Source of the DNA: Blasia pusilla | Taxonomy: Eukaryota; Marchantiophyta; Marchantiopsida; Blasiales | Assembly (NCBI GenBank): GCA_050084515.1 | Contig: CM114273.1 | Location: forward strand, 24,800,001-24,864,000 | Direction of reading: 5' to 3' | Length of the DNA stretch: 64,000 nt | Made by a program: the position numbers and the translations under genes | Notes under the pieces: generated by a model | Database searches by the model: none | What the model was told of the DNA's origin: nothing | What the model saw: only the letters and a program-made list of their open reading frames with translations | In this document: positions 50,926 through 64,000 of the stretch, one piece after another | Numbering within the stretch: position 1 is the stretch's first letter | Layout of the letters: each line of letters opens with the position of its first letter

Positions 50926-53300
50926 GCATTGCAATAAGAGTGAATGAGTCATTTTTAGTGACTAGGTAGGATTGAAAGCTTATTACACCAGTAATATTGA
51001 TATGACTCGCATTGAATGTAGATTTTTTCATTTTTTTAGTTTTTGATGAGTTTATTAATGCCTTTCGAAAGATCTTTCAGTTGTGATTGGATCTGAATTA
51101 CTGAAATCCTCATGTCCATTTCTATTTTGAATTGCAACACTAAAGCATACACCTAAACATAAAATAAAATTTGGATAAGGGCACACAACCAACAACATAC
51201 TAACCACTTACTACCTGCTACTAGCTGAGTTTGTAGAAGTACCACTGGAGATTTAGTCTATCAAAAATCTGATCACATTCCTCCCACATTTAGAGTTTAG
51301 AAGTGTCCATCTAAGCGGATCATCCTAGTTAGCCTAGTCTCCAGACAAAGATGACTTGGATTTTGTATCTAAAGTAGTCGTCAGTCACTGCCAATTGTGG
51401 AATGTAAAGTATGACTCGTATGAGTCCTATAACCCATTCATAAAACCAACGATTTGTTCTAATGTAAAGAGGAGTGACCATAGTAAGAGTGTTGATGATT
51501 ATGAATCCTCCTTTGTTCTATATCCATAAATATAGAACAAAGGAGGATTCATGGAATCATGTAACTATTTGAGCTCTTCTATTCTTGATGAATCTCCTAT
51601 GATTCAAACTGAAGGAAATAAAAACTTTGTGAGTTAAGCATCTGACTTAGGAGGATAACGTTCTACGCATACGTGAATCATAAATGGAAATAAGTGTTAA
51701 GTTGACGTGAGATTTAATCTATACAGATATCCTACTTATGATAGTCATGATCAAGGAACCTTAATAGTTGGTGATGCCACTTGTTGCTACAAGACTAAAG
51801 TGTGATGTCTTAATTATTAGAGATACTTACCTCTTTTGTGATGCCTTTGCCTCATGTGTTCATATTTGGTTCCTTTATAGAGGACGAGAACCCTTTGTCA
51901 TATTTTGTAAGATAGAATCCATTTTGGACTCTATGTACATTAATTATGACCTACAATAGATGGGCAACATATGCACACATATCACCATGGAGTTTATGGG
52001 AATGGGTATACTCATGATGAAGCTCACCTTATAGATATTAGATCTAAAGGTGGGATCCATGATACATTGCAACACAACATGTTGATATATTATGACTGGA
52101 TATTCATGAATTAAGAGCGGGCTAGGATTGAAATTGAGATCACATCTAAGTTTTTATATAATTCACATCTTTTTGTTGTAAGCACTATGTGTATGTTGAA
52201 TGTATTTGAGCCACATTGGAAATTTAGGAGTGAATATAGTAGTAGAATATTACCTTCACAAAATTCATATTTTAAGATTGAAATATAAGAGTCATATCTT
52301 AAAGAAAAAAATTAGTGGGATATGTTCAATCATTAGGGCATAGATGTCGTAGGATCCAAAAGATAGACGATTCTTAGAGATATGTTGATGAAAAATAATA
52401 TATGTGTATTCACTCCATACTTTTTAATTTTTTTTCCAAGTGCACAATTTACTACTTGTTTCCTTTCCGGGAAAGAAAAAGGAAGATTATAAGAAAGCAT
52501 AGACACTCTTCTTTAAATCTTGCAATTTGATTTTAGAATTTTGTATGGAGGACATATATTCACATGGATCTCTAAACTTTCATGAAACTTGGAATCATTG
52601 GAACATTTGATAGTTTGTCCCTTCATATTTGAGAGTCCTCCATCTATTCTACGTGGAACCATGAAGTTTAAGTTTTTTTTTCATCCCCAAGGGTCACTTG
52701 AGTCGGATGAAAATAATTCATGTTACTATGGCGGTGCTGCAACTGAATTAAATGCTATTTTTTCTTTTTTACTTTGCTATCCAATATTGACAATGTGATA
52801 GCCTAATTTCAGATATGCTTGACATTATACCTTTGAGTCATGTCATGTCCTAAAATGGATGTTCCTACGTAGGCAAGTTTCACATGAAGAGGGGAGCTAT
52901 ACTTTCGAGAAGAGCCGCATTGCTTAAAAAAAACAAGATGATAAAAAAATCTGCAAGTTGGCCACTTTTAAGTTACTTTCCACACGAAAGGCCCAAGGAT
53001 TGTTATATTTTAGTAGGAATGTATTAAACTCGCAAAAGAGTGTCGTGCTCAATTCCACATACCTCCACTTTTTTTTCATTATTACAAATTTAAGTTAAAT
53101 TTCTTTTGACACCGTTCGCCCATAGAGTTTGGAGTTTTCTTTGATGCGGTATCCTTTTAGACACGCGTCAACCAATAGAATACTAGCATGAATAATATAG
53201 AGTTTTTAAAGTTTTAGTCAGCATGTCTTTATGATTATGCATTGCCCTCATGATAAAGGTTTATAAAACGAAACAAGTCGAAATGACGAAAGACGTTTTT
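50926..53300. other. AT-rich interval without recognised gene
   Basis: Only short ORFs without motifs. It contains one perfect foldback at 51501-51552; otherwise nothing supportable. Confidence 0.4.
51501..51552. repeat. Perfect 22-bp inverted repeat with 8-nt loop
   Basis: The arms 51501-51522 and 51531-51552 are exact reverse complements, beginning ATGAATCCTCC and ending GGAGGATTCAT, around TCCATAAA. Transcribed, it would form a 22-bp perfect stem. No terminal duplications are visible. Confidence 0.9.
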
Positions 53301-56300
53301 AACCCCATGGTCACTTTTTGTAGTGTAATTTCTACACGATACCTAATATTAATCGGTTGAGGATTTTCTATGCGATCGCGGTGGTGTTCGGTTCTTGGAA
53401 ATTGATAATTAAAGTTTTTCTTTATGGGTTTTCCTGGCCCCTTTTTCTTCTTTCATTCCATGTCCCCTTTTTTCAGTTGGGCCCTTTCTTCTTTCATCCA
53501 TCCCTTCTTCTTATGGCGTTTGGAAGCATTTTCTCGCGAATGGAAAAGGTCGAATTCTAGTTGAGATCTCCTCTTTAGGGACGAGAGATTGTCGTTCGCA
53601 AATAGAACGTTGGACATCAACTAGTCGGACCCACTGCCAATGGCTTAGGGGTTAAGAGTCGGAGGATCCAATCCTCGTTTTTCCATGTGCATGATTAAAT
53701 AAAACAACCCTCCCTAGAGGCGCGCAAAGCCACCTCTCCATATCCACCTTCAACAACAAGATGGACTCCCACGGACCTTGCAAGCACCGAAAAAGTGTGG
53801 AGATGTTTCTAATTTTGAAGCAAGATCCAAGTTTGGGTTTGAGACGCACCTCCACTTCCGAGAGAACAACGTAGAGTTAAGAAGAAGGCGGAATCATAAA
53901 AAAGAAGTTTGCTTAGAAGAAAAACTCAGATTAAAAAACACGGGGGGAGCACGAATTAGGCCGGTAAGAATAAGGGTGTGGCCATGTTAGAGAGAGGGAA
54001 TCGGATGAGAGCAACAAAGTAGAGTCCATGGAGAAGGTGGCGATATCATATCATCCGCACGCGTTTGGGAAACCCTAGCGGACCTACGGACAGGGCTCGA
54101 CCCGAAGGCATATGCCGAAACATTCTGCTCGTCTCACGAGGGCAAACGATGGGAGGGAGGAACGAGGGAAAAGTAGCAGTTTGATGGGCGAGTAACGATT
54201 TCGCGGCTCTGCCATGCATACATACCCCACGATGGGAGGAGGAAAGGTGCGAGCTTTCCTCTTCCAGTGGTCGACGACAATAATTAAGGGTAGAAAAGAA
54301 ATGACGCCCGCGAGAGTGGACATTCCCTACGGACATTCTATATGGGGTAAACGGCCGAAAGCTGACTGTGCGCAATTAGGAAGGGCGATGGGCTCGGAGC
54401 AAGCACGCTCGCTCAAGTGGCGCACTGCGCGCACACAGGTGTCAGGCCCGAATTGAAGGACTGGAAAAGGACGCACTGGACGGAACTGGATTCTGGAACC
54501 GGTTGCGGGAGCTGTCAGTCCGTGGTCACCTCCGGTTATTCTCCTCCATCAATGCCCCCCGCAAATGTTTTTGTTTTCGTTACTGTCGATACCCTTCGAT
54601 CGCTAGAGGAATATAAACCTCCGGCCAGCCCGAGCGGTCCGCCCTAGAGGCCCAAGGCGAGGGGATAAGAGTACGACGGCCACCACTCCCAATCCAAGGG
54701 CAATGATGGCGCATGGGGGAAGAGATTGGGGGGCTGGCCGGGCGGCCGGGCAGGGGGGAAAGTTGCACTCGAGGGACATGGCAAAAGTGGCACGAGTTGG
54801 TTAGCATGTTTGCGACGAACGAAAAGAGCAATCTTTCGTTCGTCTGCTCCAGTGCTCTTTCGCTCCCTCTGGTGGCAAGCGGGTTCTATCATAACTGCGG
54901 TGCCAAAATGGGCCATAAATAACCAGAGCCTATGCGCACCATAAATGTCCCCTTTTCCGCCCTTCTTCCCTGGCCATACAGCCTCGTGTACTCCGCTCAA
55001 CAACTCCGCGAAGTGCACTAATGCGGCACCGGATGTGTGTGGCACTGTGTGCTTAGAGAAGCTGGCACTAAGATAAGCGAGGGGAAGCGAAATAAGTGCT
55101 CCACTTACACAAGGCCTAGATTCGTGTTCTAATTTAATTCGGATTATCCGATGTTCATAAAGTTGCGCTGCTCGATTTTGAAAATGCACATGAAGCGTTG
55201 GTATAGCCGTGTCGCACGTTTCTTCGGACACGTGGAGAGGTTGCGACTCCGCCAATTTCAAGGGCGATCGAAAATGAATGAATGAATGCTCTGCCACAGG
55301 AACAAATGTCGCGGCGTATCCTGACGGCCACATGGACGGCCGAACGGTCATGCTGGCTGGCCTGGCCTGGCCGGGCTTGGGCGGGGCGGGCCTGCCCCGC
55401 CCTGACTCCGACTCCGTAAGTTAGTACGGACAACCGGTACATCCCCCAGAAAACCGTCTCGAGTCCCGAGCCTCCACATTTGGGACCTGACCCTGTGCGC
55501 GTGTCTGGAACCCTCCGTCGGCAATGGAGGTACGCCCGCTCACGGTCGCCCCAACCTTTCCGTCATCCCTCACATTTCGTTCATCCATTCTGTCGTCGAC
55601 TCACGCCGTGCATGGAATGTTTCGTGAACTGAGACGGAGTCATGCAAGAATTTAGCCACCGATATGCATGATTAGTTAGCGGGGCATTTTCTCTACTTCC
55701 CAAATCTATTTGCCCGCCAACTTAATTCTTTTTAATACTATCGCACCCATTCTTTACCATGCCCTTCATCCGACGCGACCGCGCGCTTTTCTCGATTTAT
55801 TCGCTCGAATTTCCTTTTCCAGATATGTTTTTTATTAATCTAATGGGGACATTCAAGACGTCCAAATATTCCGTGCATGCGAAAGGCGCGTCGAAACTGG
55901 TAAACACAACGCGTTTGTATAGTAGTGCGTCCACGCGACAAAAGATATGTCGCCTCCGCGTCTTTTTTTTTCCCGGTTTGGTGAAAAAAAAAATTTAATT
56001 GTTTTCTTTTTGTAAGATGGGTGTACCCCCCCTAACTTGACTCTCGACCCACAAACCACTTAGGTATTTCGTTGGTACGTCCGTTACGTTGCCCGACCTG
56101 CCCAAACGGCAAACGCTTGTCCGTCCGGTCCATGCAGCGTAGCGTTGGCTCCTCCATCGCCGACAGATGGACGGAAATAGGTTGTGAACTTTCGGTTAGT
56201 ATTCCACATCCGTTACCTACCTTACAAGTCCTTTTTTCCCTTTGTGCTCCGGTCCTTACGGTGGACTGGTTCTTTTGGTGCGTGTTTCTTCGTTCTATGC

Positions 56301-56400
56301 CGTGTATAAGAACAGGCAGTCCCCCTGTTCGTCATATTAGAATGTATAATCATGTTGTGATGAATTCTTGTAATTAGGAGGATTATATTTTTTTAAATCA
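53301..56400. other. GC-rich island with unrecognised ORF
   Basis: From about 53950 to 55650 the GC content is clearly above that of the surroundings, with runs such as GGCCTGGCCTGGCC near 55360. The longest open reading is 235 aa on the minus strand (55351-54644). It has no recognisable domain, and its composition looks like chance reading of GC-rich DNA. The island could be a promoter or first exons of an unrecognised gene. Confidence 0.35.
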
Positions 56401-56739
56401 ACTTTTGTATGTGTTGTAGGAAATTTTTGAATGTGTGATTTGAGTTGTATGTGTTATTGGAAATTTGAAATAAATAATAATTAGATGATTTTGCTATACA
56501 TGAGTGATTTTTAAGTTTTAAAAAAAAACTAGTTTAGGGTTTCATTTGATCCTCCTGTCCTTTCTTCATTTGATTTAATCCCTTCTTAACAAAATTCCTT
56601 CTCTCGAAACCAAATGTCAATGGCGGAAGAGGTTTTTCTCTAACCCTGTCCTATTTTAATCATATAGATAGTAACTTCATAAAAATCAGGGATAGAAGTA
56701 GTTGCTAGTTTCTTTTCCTTACATCTCATTTTTTTTTTA

Positions 56740-56759
56740 CTAGTCAGGACCCGTACGGG
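56740..56759 (-). mobile_element. Helitron-like 3' end, opposite orientation
   Basis: On the minus strand the palindrome CCCGTACGGG is followed by TCCTGA and CTAG, then T: the same six-base spacing as at 61296-61322. Alternatively the pair are inverted termini of a DNA transposon, since both start ACTAGT when read inward. Confidence 0.35.
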
Positions 56760-59700
56760 CCGTGTGATGCACAGATCCCCATATAAGTTGGTATTGGCTA
56801 TTCACTAGCATAATATGAATGATGGGAAGTGTTTACTTTATGCAAACACGTTTCTATTTGACACGTGGCAAGTGGGCAACAAGAAAATGTTTCACATCTT
56901 ACGGGAAAGCAAGAAATTTTTTTGAATTTATGTGAGCATCATTAATCTCTTCCCTTCACGGACTATACACTAATAAAAGCTCTTCCGTGCATTATATGGG
57001 CACCTTAGAAATAAAACTAATGACACATGTCAAACGGTGGAGCAGCTGGAAAAAACTGCATCCTCCAGTTGGTATAGAGATTAATAAGCTAAAACTTGAA
57101 GTTGCTTAGAAAGCAAACCATTCTCACATATTCTCACAACACATTTGACATGTTGTCAAGAGTTGTGTGTTTAGAGAAAACTAGTTGATTGATGTTTTAA
57201 GAGATACAAGAGAATCTGAAATTATTTTAACAATTTTGATTTAGAGTGTGAGGCAAACGTCTCACATTAAACTAGCTCAAGAAATATGTTATCGTTTGTT
57301 TTCACTCCTATTATTTGAGAGCTTATGAACCCTAGCAAAAGTCAACTAGTACTCATAATCCAATTTTGTACTAATTTTATTTTTCACGATCAATTTTTAT
57401 GAATCAAATATTTCATTAGATTCTACTTGTAGTCGGCATCTTGTATGGAGAATCTATACACTATTTAATGTAATGAAAAGCTAAAATAGAACAACAAAAT
57501 GAGATTAGTTTGAGAAATATTTTGAATATTCAAACATTTATTTATTGGACTTTTTTCCATCAATTTAAGGTCAATGATTTTCAATACAATGTGAATCTTT
57601 CATGAGTAAAAAGATCATGTTCATGTTTGCAGACTAATGTCCGTCACTAGGACGAATATGTTTGTGCGGGCTTGGGTACCCACGGCCCGTATCTGATCCC
57701 ACCCCGCCCGCAAAGTTAACCCGGGCTCGCCTGCTCGCCAACCTGCACCCACTCTAAGAACCCATCGCCTATTTTGGAGCCTGCAATAGCCCGCGTTGTG
57801 CAGGCCTGGTCATAAGCCATGTGCACACCTGCCACTGGCTTAAGGAAGGCGGGTGAGGGCGGATTTTTTTTGCCTCCTGCACTTTGATCATGCACTCGCT
57901 CATGCGTCTTGAGCTTGCACGTCCATTGGGGTTACAAAAAAATGCGGGCGGGGGATCTGTTGGGCATGTTTGTCCCATGGAAAAACATCTTCGTTTATTT
58001 GCAACCATGCTTATGGCACACCACTGCAAACATGTAATGAAGTGAGGTCATATGAGGAAAGTAATATAGTAAAAATTTCACAATTATGAAGTGGCCAACT
58101 TTGTATCTTGTGGATTTTGCTAGATATTGAGAATTAGGACCTTGGTAGTTCCCACATACTCTTTAGCATGATGTAGAAGCCCACAAAATCCAAGAAAACC
58201 CTTCTTCCAATATCCTCAATATTAAATTATCATATATTATAATAAGAGTGTAAGGGGTTGATGGATGCAATCTTTAGAAAGCAAGAATAATCTTACTTCA
58301 TCCACCATGAGTTAAAGATTTCTCCTTAGAAGATTTCTTTTACTTTCATATGGAGCTCATAAAAGGCTCTTCGTGAGAATAATTAAAGTTTTTTCATATT
58401 CTCCACCTAATACCTTCTCCTTTATCATCATATGAGTTCAAACTAGTTCTCTTCATAGATCTATCATGTAGGTTGAATATAAGTATCCTTGTGGTCAAAT
58501 TATTTAATGATAGCTTTCTTTTCTTTTCTTTAATTCATCATGAGTGTTTTCATTTAATGAATTTCTTCCTTTTACATCAACCATCATTGCCTCAATCAAT
58601 GTCAATATTCCTCTCAACAAATTTAAATATAGAAAATATTTTATTATATATAATCATTCATTAAATAACTTCCAATCTTAAAGAACAATCATCTTAGTAG
58701 TTAAATTTCCTTAATGTATTTTCCAAATTTCCATAATGATTTTAGAGTTACTTGCAATAAGGATTTAGGGATTAGAAGTTTAAGGATTAAGCTATTTGCA
58801 ACAAATGTATAGAGAATATGTATAATATGGTAACACTAACAATCTATATGATAATTGGCGATCCCATATACATAATACGACAAGATAATAGGACAAAATA
58901 GGAAACATGTTTGATTTTTTTTGTTTGAACCATATTAGATGGGTAGAAACAAAAAGGGATTTGAGTGGAATAGAACATAAATTTAATTAATTAATTAAGA
59001 TTTCATGCACAAAATATTAAATAAATATTTTTATTTATTTTCCCTTTCCAAAAATAAATTTTATGGAGAAGGAGTTGGTTTATTTTTATTTTTATGTAAA
59101 GTTAAAATTACTCAAGGGATTAGGATATCATTTAAATTTGAATGGAGGAGTATAATTACTTAGCAGAGTGAAATGCTAATACTCTTCTAAGATTTTAGAA
59201 AATATAAATTATATTTAAAATTTGACATGAATAATGGGATTATTTTTAAAAATAATCATATTAATTCATATGTGATCTTTTTGGAAAGGAAAATTAATTT
59301 TGATGGATAAAGAAAGTAAAAATTTTAATTAAAATAAACTAAGAATTTAGTTAGTGAATGTTATTTTGGTGGGAAAAGTGAAAGGGGAAGAATAGTTAGT
59401 TTTCAAACTTTAACGAAGGGATCAAATTATTTAGGGGAGATGGGTATTGTTTAAAGGTGAAATTTTCTTACTCTTTTAAGAATTAAAAAATTGAAAATTC
59501 TATTTAAAATTTCGAACTAAGTATCATTTCAAAATTTAAGTACAATTTTAATATCCAATTATTGAAATCTTTTTTTTATGGCCCTTCTATTGAGGAAACT
59601 GTGTCATGCATGCATTGCATCGGCAACATACTAGTGTTAAGAACCATCTTTTAGGGCAAGAAGTATATTGCATATGGGAATAAAGAAATGCTTCATAAAG

Positions 59701-60346
59701 AAAAGCATATCCTTATTCTATATTATTAAGGGAGAATGTATATAACCATAAAATGTTCTGACTTCCATCCATTTTATGAAATCACAGTTTTTTTTCTATA
59801 ATGATTTAATAAGTATGCATGATGGAGGATTTTCTAAATAATGGCTCAAATAATAGAGGCAAAAAGAGGGAGGTTACAAAGGGAAATGAAGGTCATAAGG
59901 TGCATGATATTGGCATTTTCCCAAATTTAGTGGGGAGGAGGTTCTTTTTTCTTTTTTCCAATTGTGCATCATAGGGGCATGCAAACTAGTAACTAACTAG
60001 GAGATCCATTTCATTCTTATTTTTATAATATTCAAGGATCAAAATTTCCCAATAATACTAATATTTCCACAGGGTAGTAATTTCATGATTGTGAGTTTCT
60101 TTAAAATTTTAATGATTTTTGTACTTTGGAATGGTTTCCTTATTTCTATAACTTCCCTACCCATGGGAAAATATACCTCTTTTTAATCTATATTTTCATT
60201 GGAGATTGCCTCTTCATTTTGAGATCACCTCTTCTTTTGATATATGTCCATTTTAAACAATAGAATCGCTAGTTGTCTATGCCAGCAGGATCCCTCATAT
60301 TCAATTGTATACTTAGGATTATGATGGGTAATTCAAAATTATACAT

Positions 60347-60372
60347 CCGTGCATTGCACGAGCACCAACTAG
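60347..60372 (+). mobile_element. Helitron-like 3' end
   Basis: Hairpin CGTGCA-TGCACG, then AGCACCAA and CTAG followed by T. It is closely similar to the end at 61296-61322, so both belong to one family. Confidence 0.4.
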
Positions 60373-61295
60373 TAGTGATTCATAAAATGAATTTATTCTC
60401 TTGTAATGCTTCTTTATGTCTTTTATTTATATTTTATTTACAAAGGATACATTTTTGTGCTCCTTATTTTTAATATCCATTTTCTCTTTTTTCTCCATGT
60501 AAGATAAAATCTGCTTTACTTTATTATTGGTATTTTAAGGTAGATATATTCAAAGTATATATCTCCTTATTAAAAAATACTCTATTTAATTTTTTACTTT
60601 GAAATTCATTGAAAATCCACGATTCCATGTTTAAATATGTTTTCATGGATTTAAAATTTCTTGATCTGATCTAATTTGAGGATACTTTGAGTTTAGCTTC
60701 TATTTGTCCATGCAAGTCAAAGATGTAGGGTACCATTGTGTGACGTTATAAAAAAAAAAAAACTCTTTTCTATGCATTTTTCATCATGTTGTTAAAATGA
60801 GGGTTGACATGCACATGCATTGCAAGATTTTTAAAATTAAACCTTTCCTCAATTTGGAAAAAAAATCTGCAAACCTCTTACTACTATTCCCTTCCTTTCC
60901 AAGACCCTTCCTTATATCGACTTAACCTTTCTCCCTTGTTTATATAGAAAACCCTCTACACTCACTTCATTAATTTTGGAAACAAAATTTACACTCTAGT
61001 TTAATTAAAAAAGTACGCTTTTCATGCATTTGAAGTTAGCCCATTTTTTACAAGTTTCATTCAAAGATATGTTAGCATATTCATGCATTGAGATACATCT
61101 GGTGATGGCACTTTAATAATTCATCCATAACAATATTTATATTCTTATTGGAGAGTGCCCTTATAGGCAATGTCATGCCTCCTGGTGACACCTATCTTTT
61201 TGGTCCTATAGTTACTTGACACCGGTCGTATTCTCCCTCTTGATGAAGAGTTATTTGCCGTTATAAGAGGGCGGATAGGGTTTGGATTCCTTTCA

Positions 61296-61322
61296 CCCGT
61301 GTTGCGCACGGGCACCAACTAG
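61296..61322 (+). mobile_element. Helitron-like 3' end
   Basis: Hairpin CCCGTG-TTGCG-CACGGG, then CACCAA and CTAG followed by T. Helitron 3' ends have a short hairpin a few bases before CTRR, inserted at A-T. No helicase gene is present, so a non-autonomous copy is the most that can be claimed. Confidence 0.45.
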
Positions 61323-64000
61323 TATTTATGAATGAAAAGCATGTATGTGATTAAAAATGAACAAACATGTACTAGAAAAAAGTGGGAGAGACAACCCACT
61401 TTTTACGGTAGTCCATTCATCAACATAAAACAAGCATAACCATGAGAAACAACATGATTATTTCCACTTATAAATTTTTCATCCCTTATAAACTTTGAAA
61501 CATGTTTCCCTTATCTTCTCCTTACTTTAGTAAAAACAACATTGATAATGATATGATATGAGAGTACTATATAGCAATAATGATCACTAAAAAGCTAAAT
61601 ATGAACTTGCATCAAAATTTGTGACTCATTATGAAAGAGAGCTTAATGTCAAATTTGACTAGCTTGAGGAAAGATCGGAGACCCCTCCAAGCTTATCTCA
61701 CGTATGAAAATATGAGATTAATAACTAAAAAGATAAAAAATGATATTCAAAAAAATGATCTTTAGTAGTAGACTCACCTCTTTACTTTTAGCATATATCA
61801 TGTTGGAAAGTGTGTAAAAGAAACCCTAAAAAGTTGGTATGAAGGACATGATTTATATCATGCGTGCTACAATGAAAATCTCCAACTTGATTGAAATGGA
61901 ATGAGGTTTCATTCTTTTGAATAAGGCCTACTTCCAAGCCACAAATACTTCATAGTACCAATATAATTGTTCTTTTGAAGTACATTCAAATTAGAAGTGG
62001 CAACTATTGGGCCAACTTGGTAGAGAAAATAATTTTCAAGAACAAACTAGAGTTATATGAAGTAATTTAAATATTTTTTTGGAATAAAATTTAAGACTAA
62101 GACTATTTAATTTACATCTATTAATGTTATTATGAAGTCAATTCATATTAAGAAGTGAAATTTACTCCTTTCCATTGTAATATGTAGTCATCACAATGAA
62201 AGAAAAGAATGTTTAGAATGTTTTGCTATTGATAAGGGGAGGTGCCCTATGCAATTTATTGAGTATGCCATTATTTGTAATAAAAAGTTATTGGTATGCA
62301 TATTTTCTCTGTTTTAAGTATTATATTTGGAGATAATTCATGAAAATAATTGTATATATTTCAAATTGCATGCAATCCTTTTCCTATAATAGTGAACACT
62401 AGTACTTTTGTGATTTTTTGGTGTCTAAGTAATTCATGTTAAAATTTTAACATGATAAACAATTTTTATTGAAAAAATACACTATAGTTATTGTAAAAAT
62501 CTAAAAATTAAAAATTATTTCCAACACTAAAGTAGGAAAGGAGCACATCATCCTACCAATACCACGATTCTCTTACTTTAGAATATTATTTCCATAACAA
62601 GCAACCTCCCTTGTTTCAATTTAAAAATGGATGCAACTATTAAGTATTTCACTCCTATATCACTACACTAGTGTACTACACGCAAGATGCACATATGGAC
62701 CCTTTTTGTTAGCATTGTACGAGAAGGCTTTAAAAAGCCCATATGTCAACAGGAGAGAGGGGCCGTCCTCCTTTAATAATACAGATGGGGTAGCAACTTG
62801 AGATAAAAGAAATGATTAAATTTGTTGTTCAAGTTGTGACAATCATTTTAAAGTTTTTTTCAAGACCATTTAATCCCTTCCCTTACTTCTCCATTAAGGA
62901 AAAATTTTCTAGAAAGAAATAAAAGTTGTCTTAAAAAACGTGAAAAGTTATTCGTTGGATCAAATATAATGGGAGGATTGCTTTTTTTGAACATTTTCTC
63001 TCGTCTCGTTGAAAAATGCATCTTCACACTAAGATTCATCATAGTGTGGAAATCATTGAAAGGGCATCTTACTTGTACAACATACACATGCTTTATGAAT
63101 CTAATGCGATTGATTGGCTCCCTCATGAAATATCTAATCTATACATATATTAATATTAGTAGCATTTTTTTTTCCATCAAATATTTCAAAGGCATCATCA
63201 CTCCCAATGATAGCGTACGAAATCCCACGACGGACACCTAACAAAATACAATAATTTGCTGGGTTGTCCATTTATGAAATTTTTTTTTTTCACCATGTGA
63301 TTGAAACTCTCTAAAAAATCATACCGTTCAGTACGAGCCTCTCATTTTTAGTACATAGTACTCGATACTAATTCCAGGAGCGTTCTGGTTTTAAATACGA
63401 TATTTGGAAATTTGGGGAAATGTGTTCCCAAGAACAAGCTTTTCCGTGTTTTTAATTCATTACACAAGAAGCCCTTCATTTTTCCTTCCCTAGATATGGA
63501 TCTTTGTTCACGAACATTTGTCAACGCGTTAGGTATTTCTCGAATAAGGAAACACGAGCATCCCTCAATTATACTGGATATTAATACCGGTTTTCTAATG
63601 CTATTATAATATGCGTCGAATTAAATTTAGATTAAAAGTAGTGTAATTCGAACTAATCAGATTAAAAATAGTGTGGAAGCGAAAATAAACATGGGGTTGG
63701 GCGATGGTAGATCTAATCAAGCAAGCGAACACTGATATATGCGAAAAGGGTCATCTGGTATATATATAATATTCTGGATTATTACGAATGTACAAATAAA
63801 AAGATCTCGGTTGATTTGGGCATGACGCCTTGTTTACGAAAGTTTTTGAGTCCTTAAGAATCTCTCTAAATAATCGCACCTGGTACTCTCATCGGGTACT
63901 AATTTTAGCCTCCAAATTCTTCTAAGGATATTATTGGAATTGACTTAAGTAAGGTGTGGGGCCCCCAGCCTCAGATTCGCTGATACGTGGTCACGGGGTT

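Larger units (their letters stand above)
56401..64000. other. AT-rich non-coding region with transposon ends
   Basis: No gene recognised on either strand; ORFs are short and motif-free. A GC-rich patch with CCCG/CGGG words lies at 57650-57970. Several Helitron-like hairpin plus CTAG ends are listed separately. Long A/T homopolymer runs are frequent. Confidence 0.5.

Noticed and set aside
54644-55351. The 235-aa minus-strand ORF as a real protein
   Set aside because: No domain, no homologous feel, and overlapping readings on the other strand; kept only as part of the GC-rich island.

Overview
The window is nuclear DNA of a land plant. The evidence is a spliced plant-type PrimPol gene with GT-AG introns, decayed Ty3/gypsy, Ty1/copia and LINE elements nested in one another, very long (GA)n tracts and an AT-rich repeat landscape. 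The sequence does not name the species. DNA-methyltransferase-bearing retrotransposons are known to me from streptophyte algae and dinoflagellates, so a seed-free plant is a reasonable but unproven guess.

Layout. 1-8.1 kb: the minus-strand PrimPol gene (10 exons recovered, 3' end beyond the window); its 3.2-kb intron 6 holds the 3' half of a mitochondrial-type tRNA-Lys. 9.2-19.9 kb: element A (plus), a Ty3/gypsy-type element with gag, protease, C5-cytosine DNA methyltransferase, reverse transcriptase, RNase H, DDE integrase and a C-terminal PHD finger; a solo LTR of another family interrupts its gag. 19.9-28.2 kb: a decayed LINE (minus), very long GA/CT tracts and a tandem array of LINE 3' ends. 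28.2-36.2 kb: an EDM2-like PHD fragment beside a terminal repeat of the A/B family (E), simple-sequence satellites, a decayed copia element and the 3' end of a further A/B-family copy (D). 36.3-50.9 kb: Ty3 element C (plus), split by element B (minus, 38663-48264), a second methyltransferase/PHD element. 51-64 kb: AT-rich DNA with no recognised gene, one perfect foldback, a GC-rich island and several Helitron-like ends.

The main discovery is the A/B family. It combines a DNA-methylation writer (between protease and RT, in one frame with both in copy A) with a histone-reader-type PHD finger at the end of integrase. Its termini are also non-canonical. Instead of LTR-internal-LTR, both complete copies read Y-internal-X-Y-X, a split-direct-repeat order otherwise known from tyrosine-recombinase retrotransposons, yet they encode a DDE integrase and are flanked by 4-bp target duplications. 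All copies here are dead. Several stops in A are CAG-to-TAG changes, as expected from deamination of CHG-methylated cytosine.

All gene calls rest on motif reading by eye; no database search was possible.
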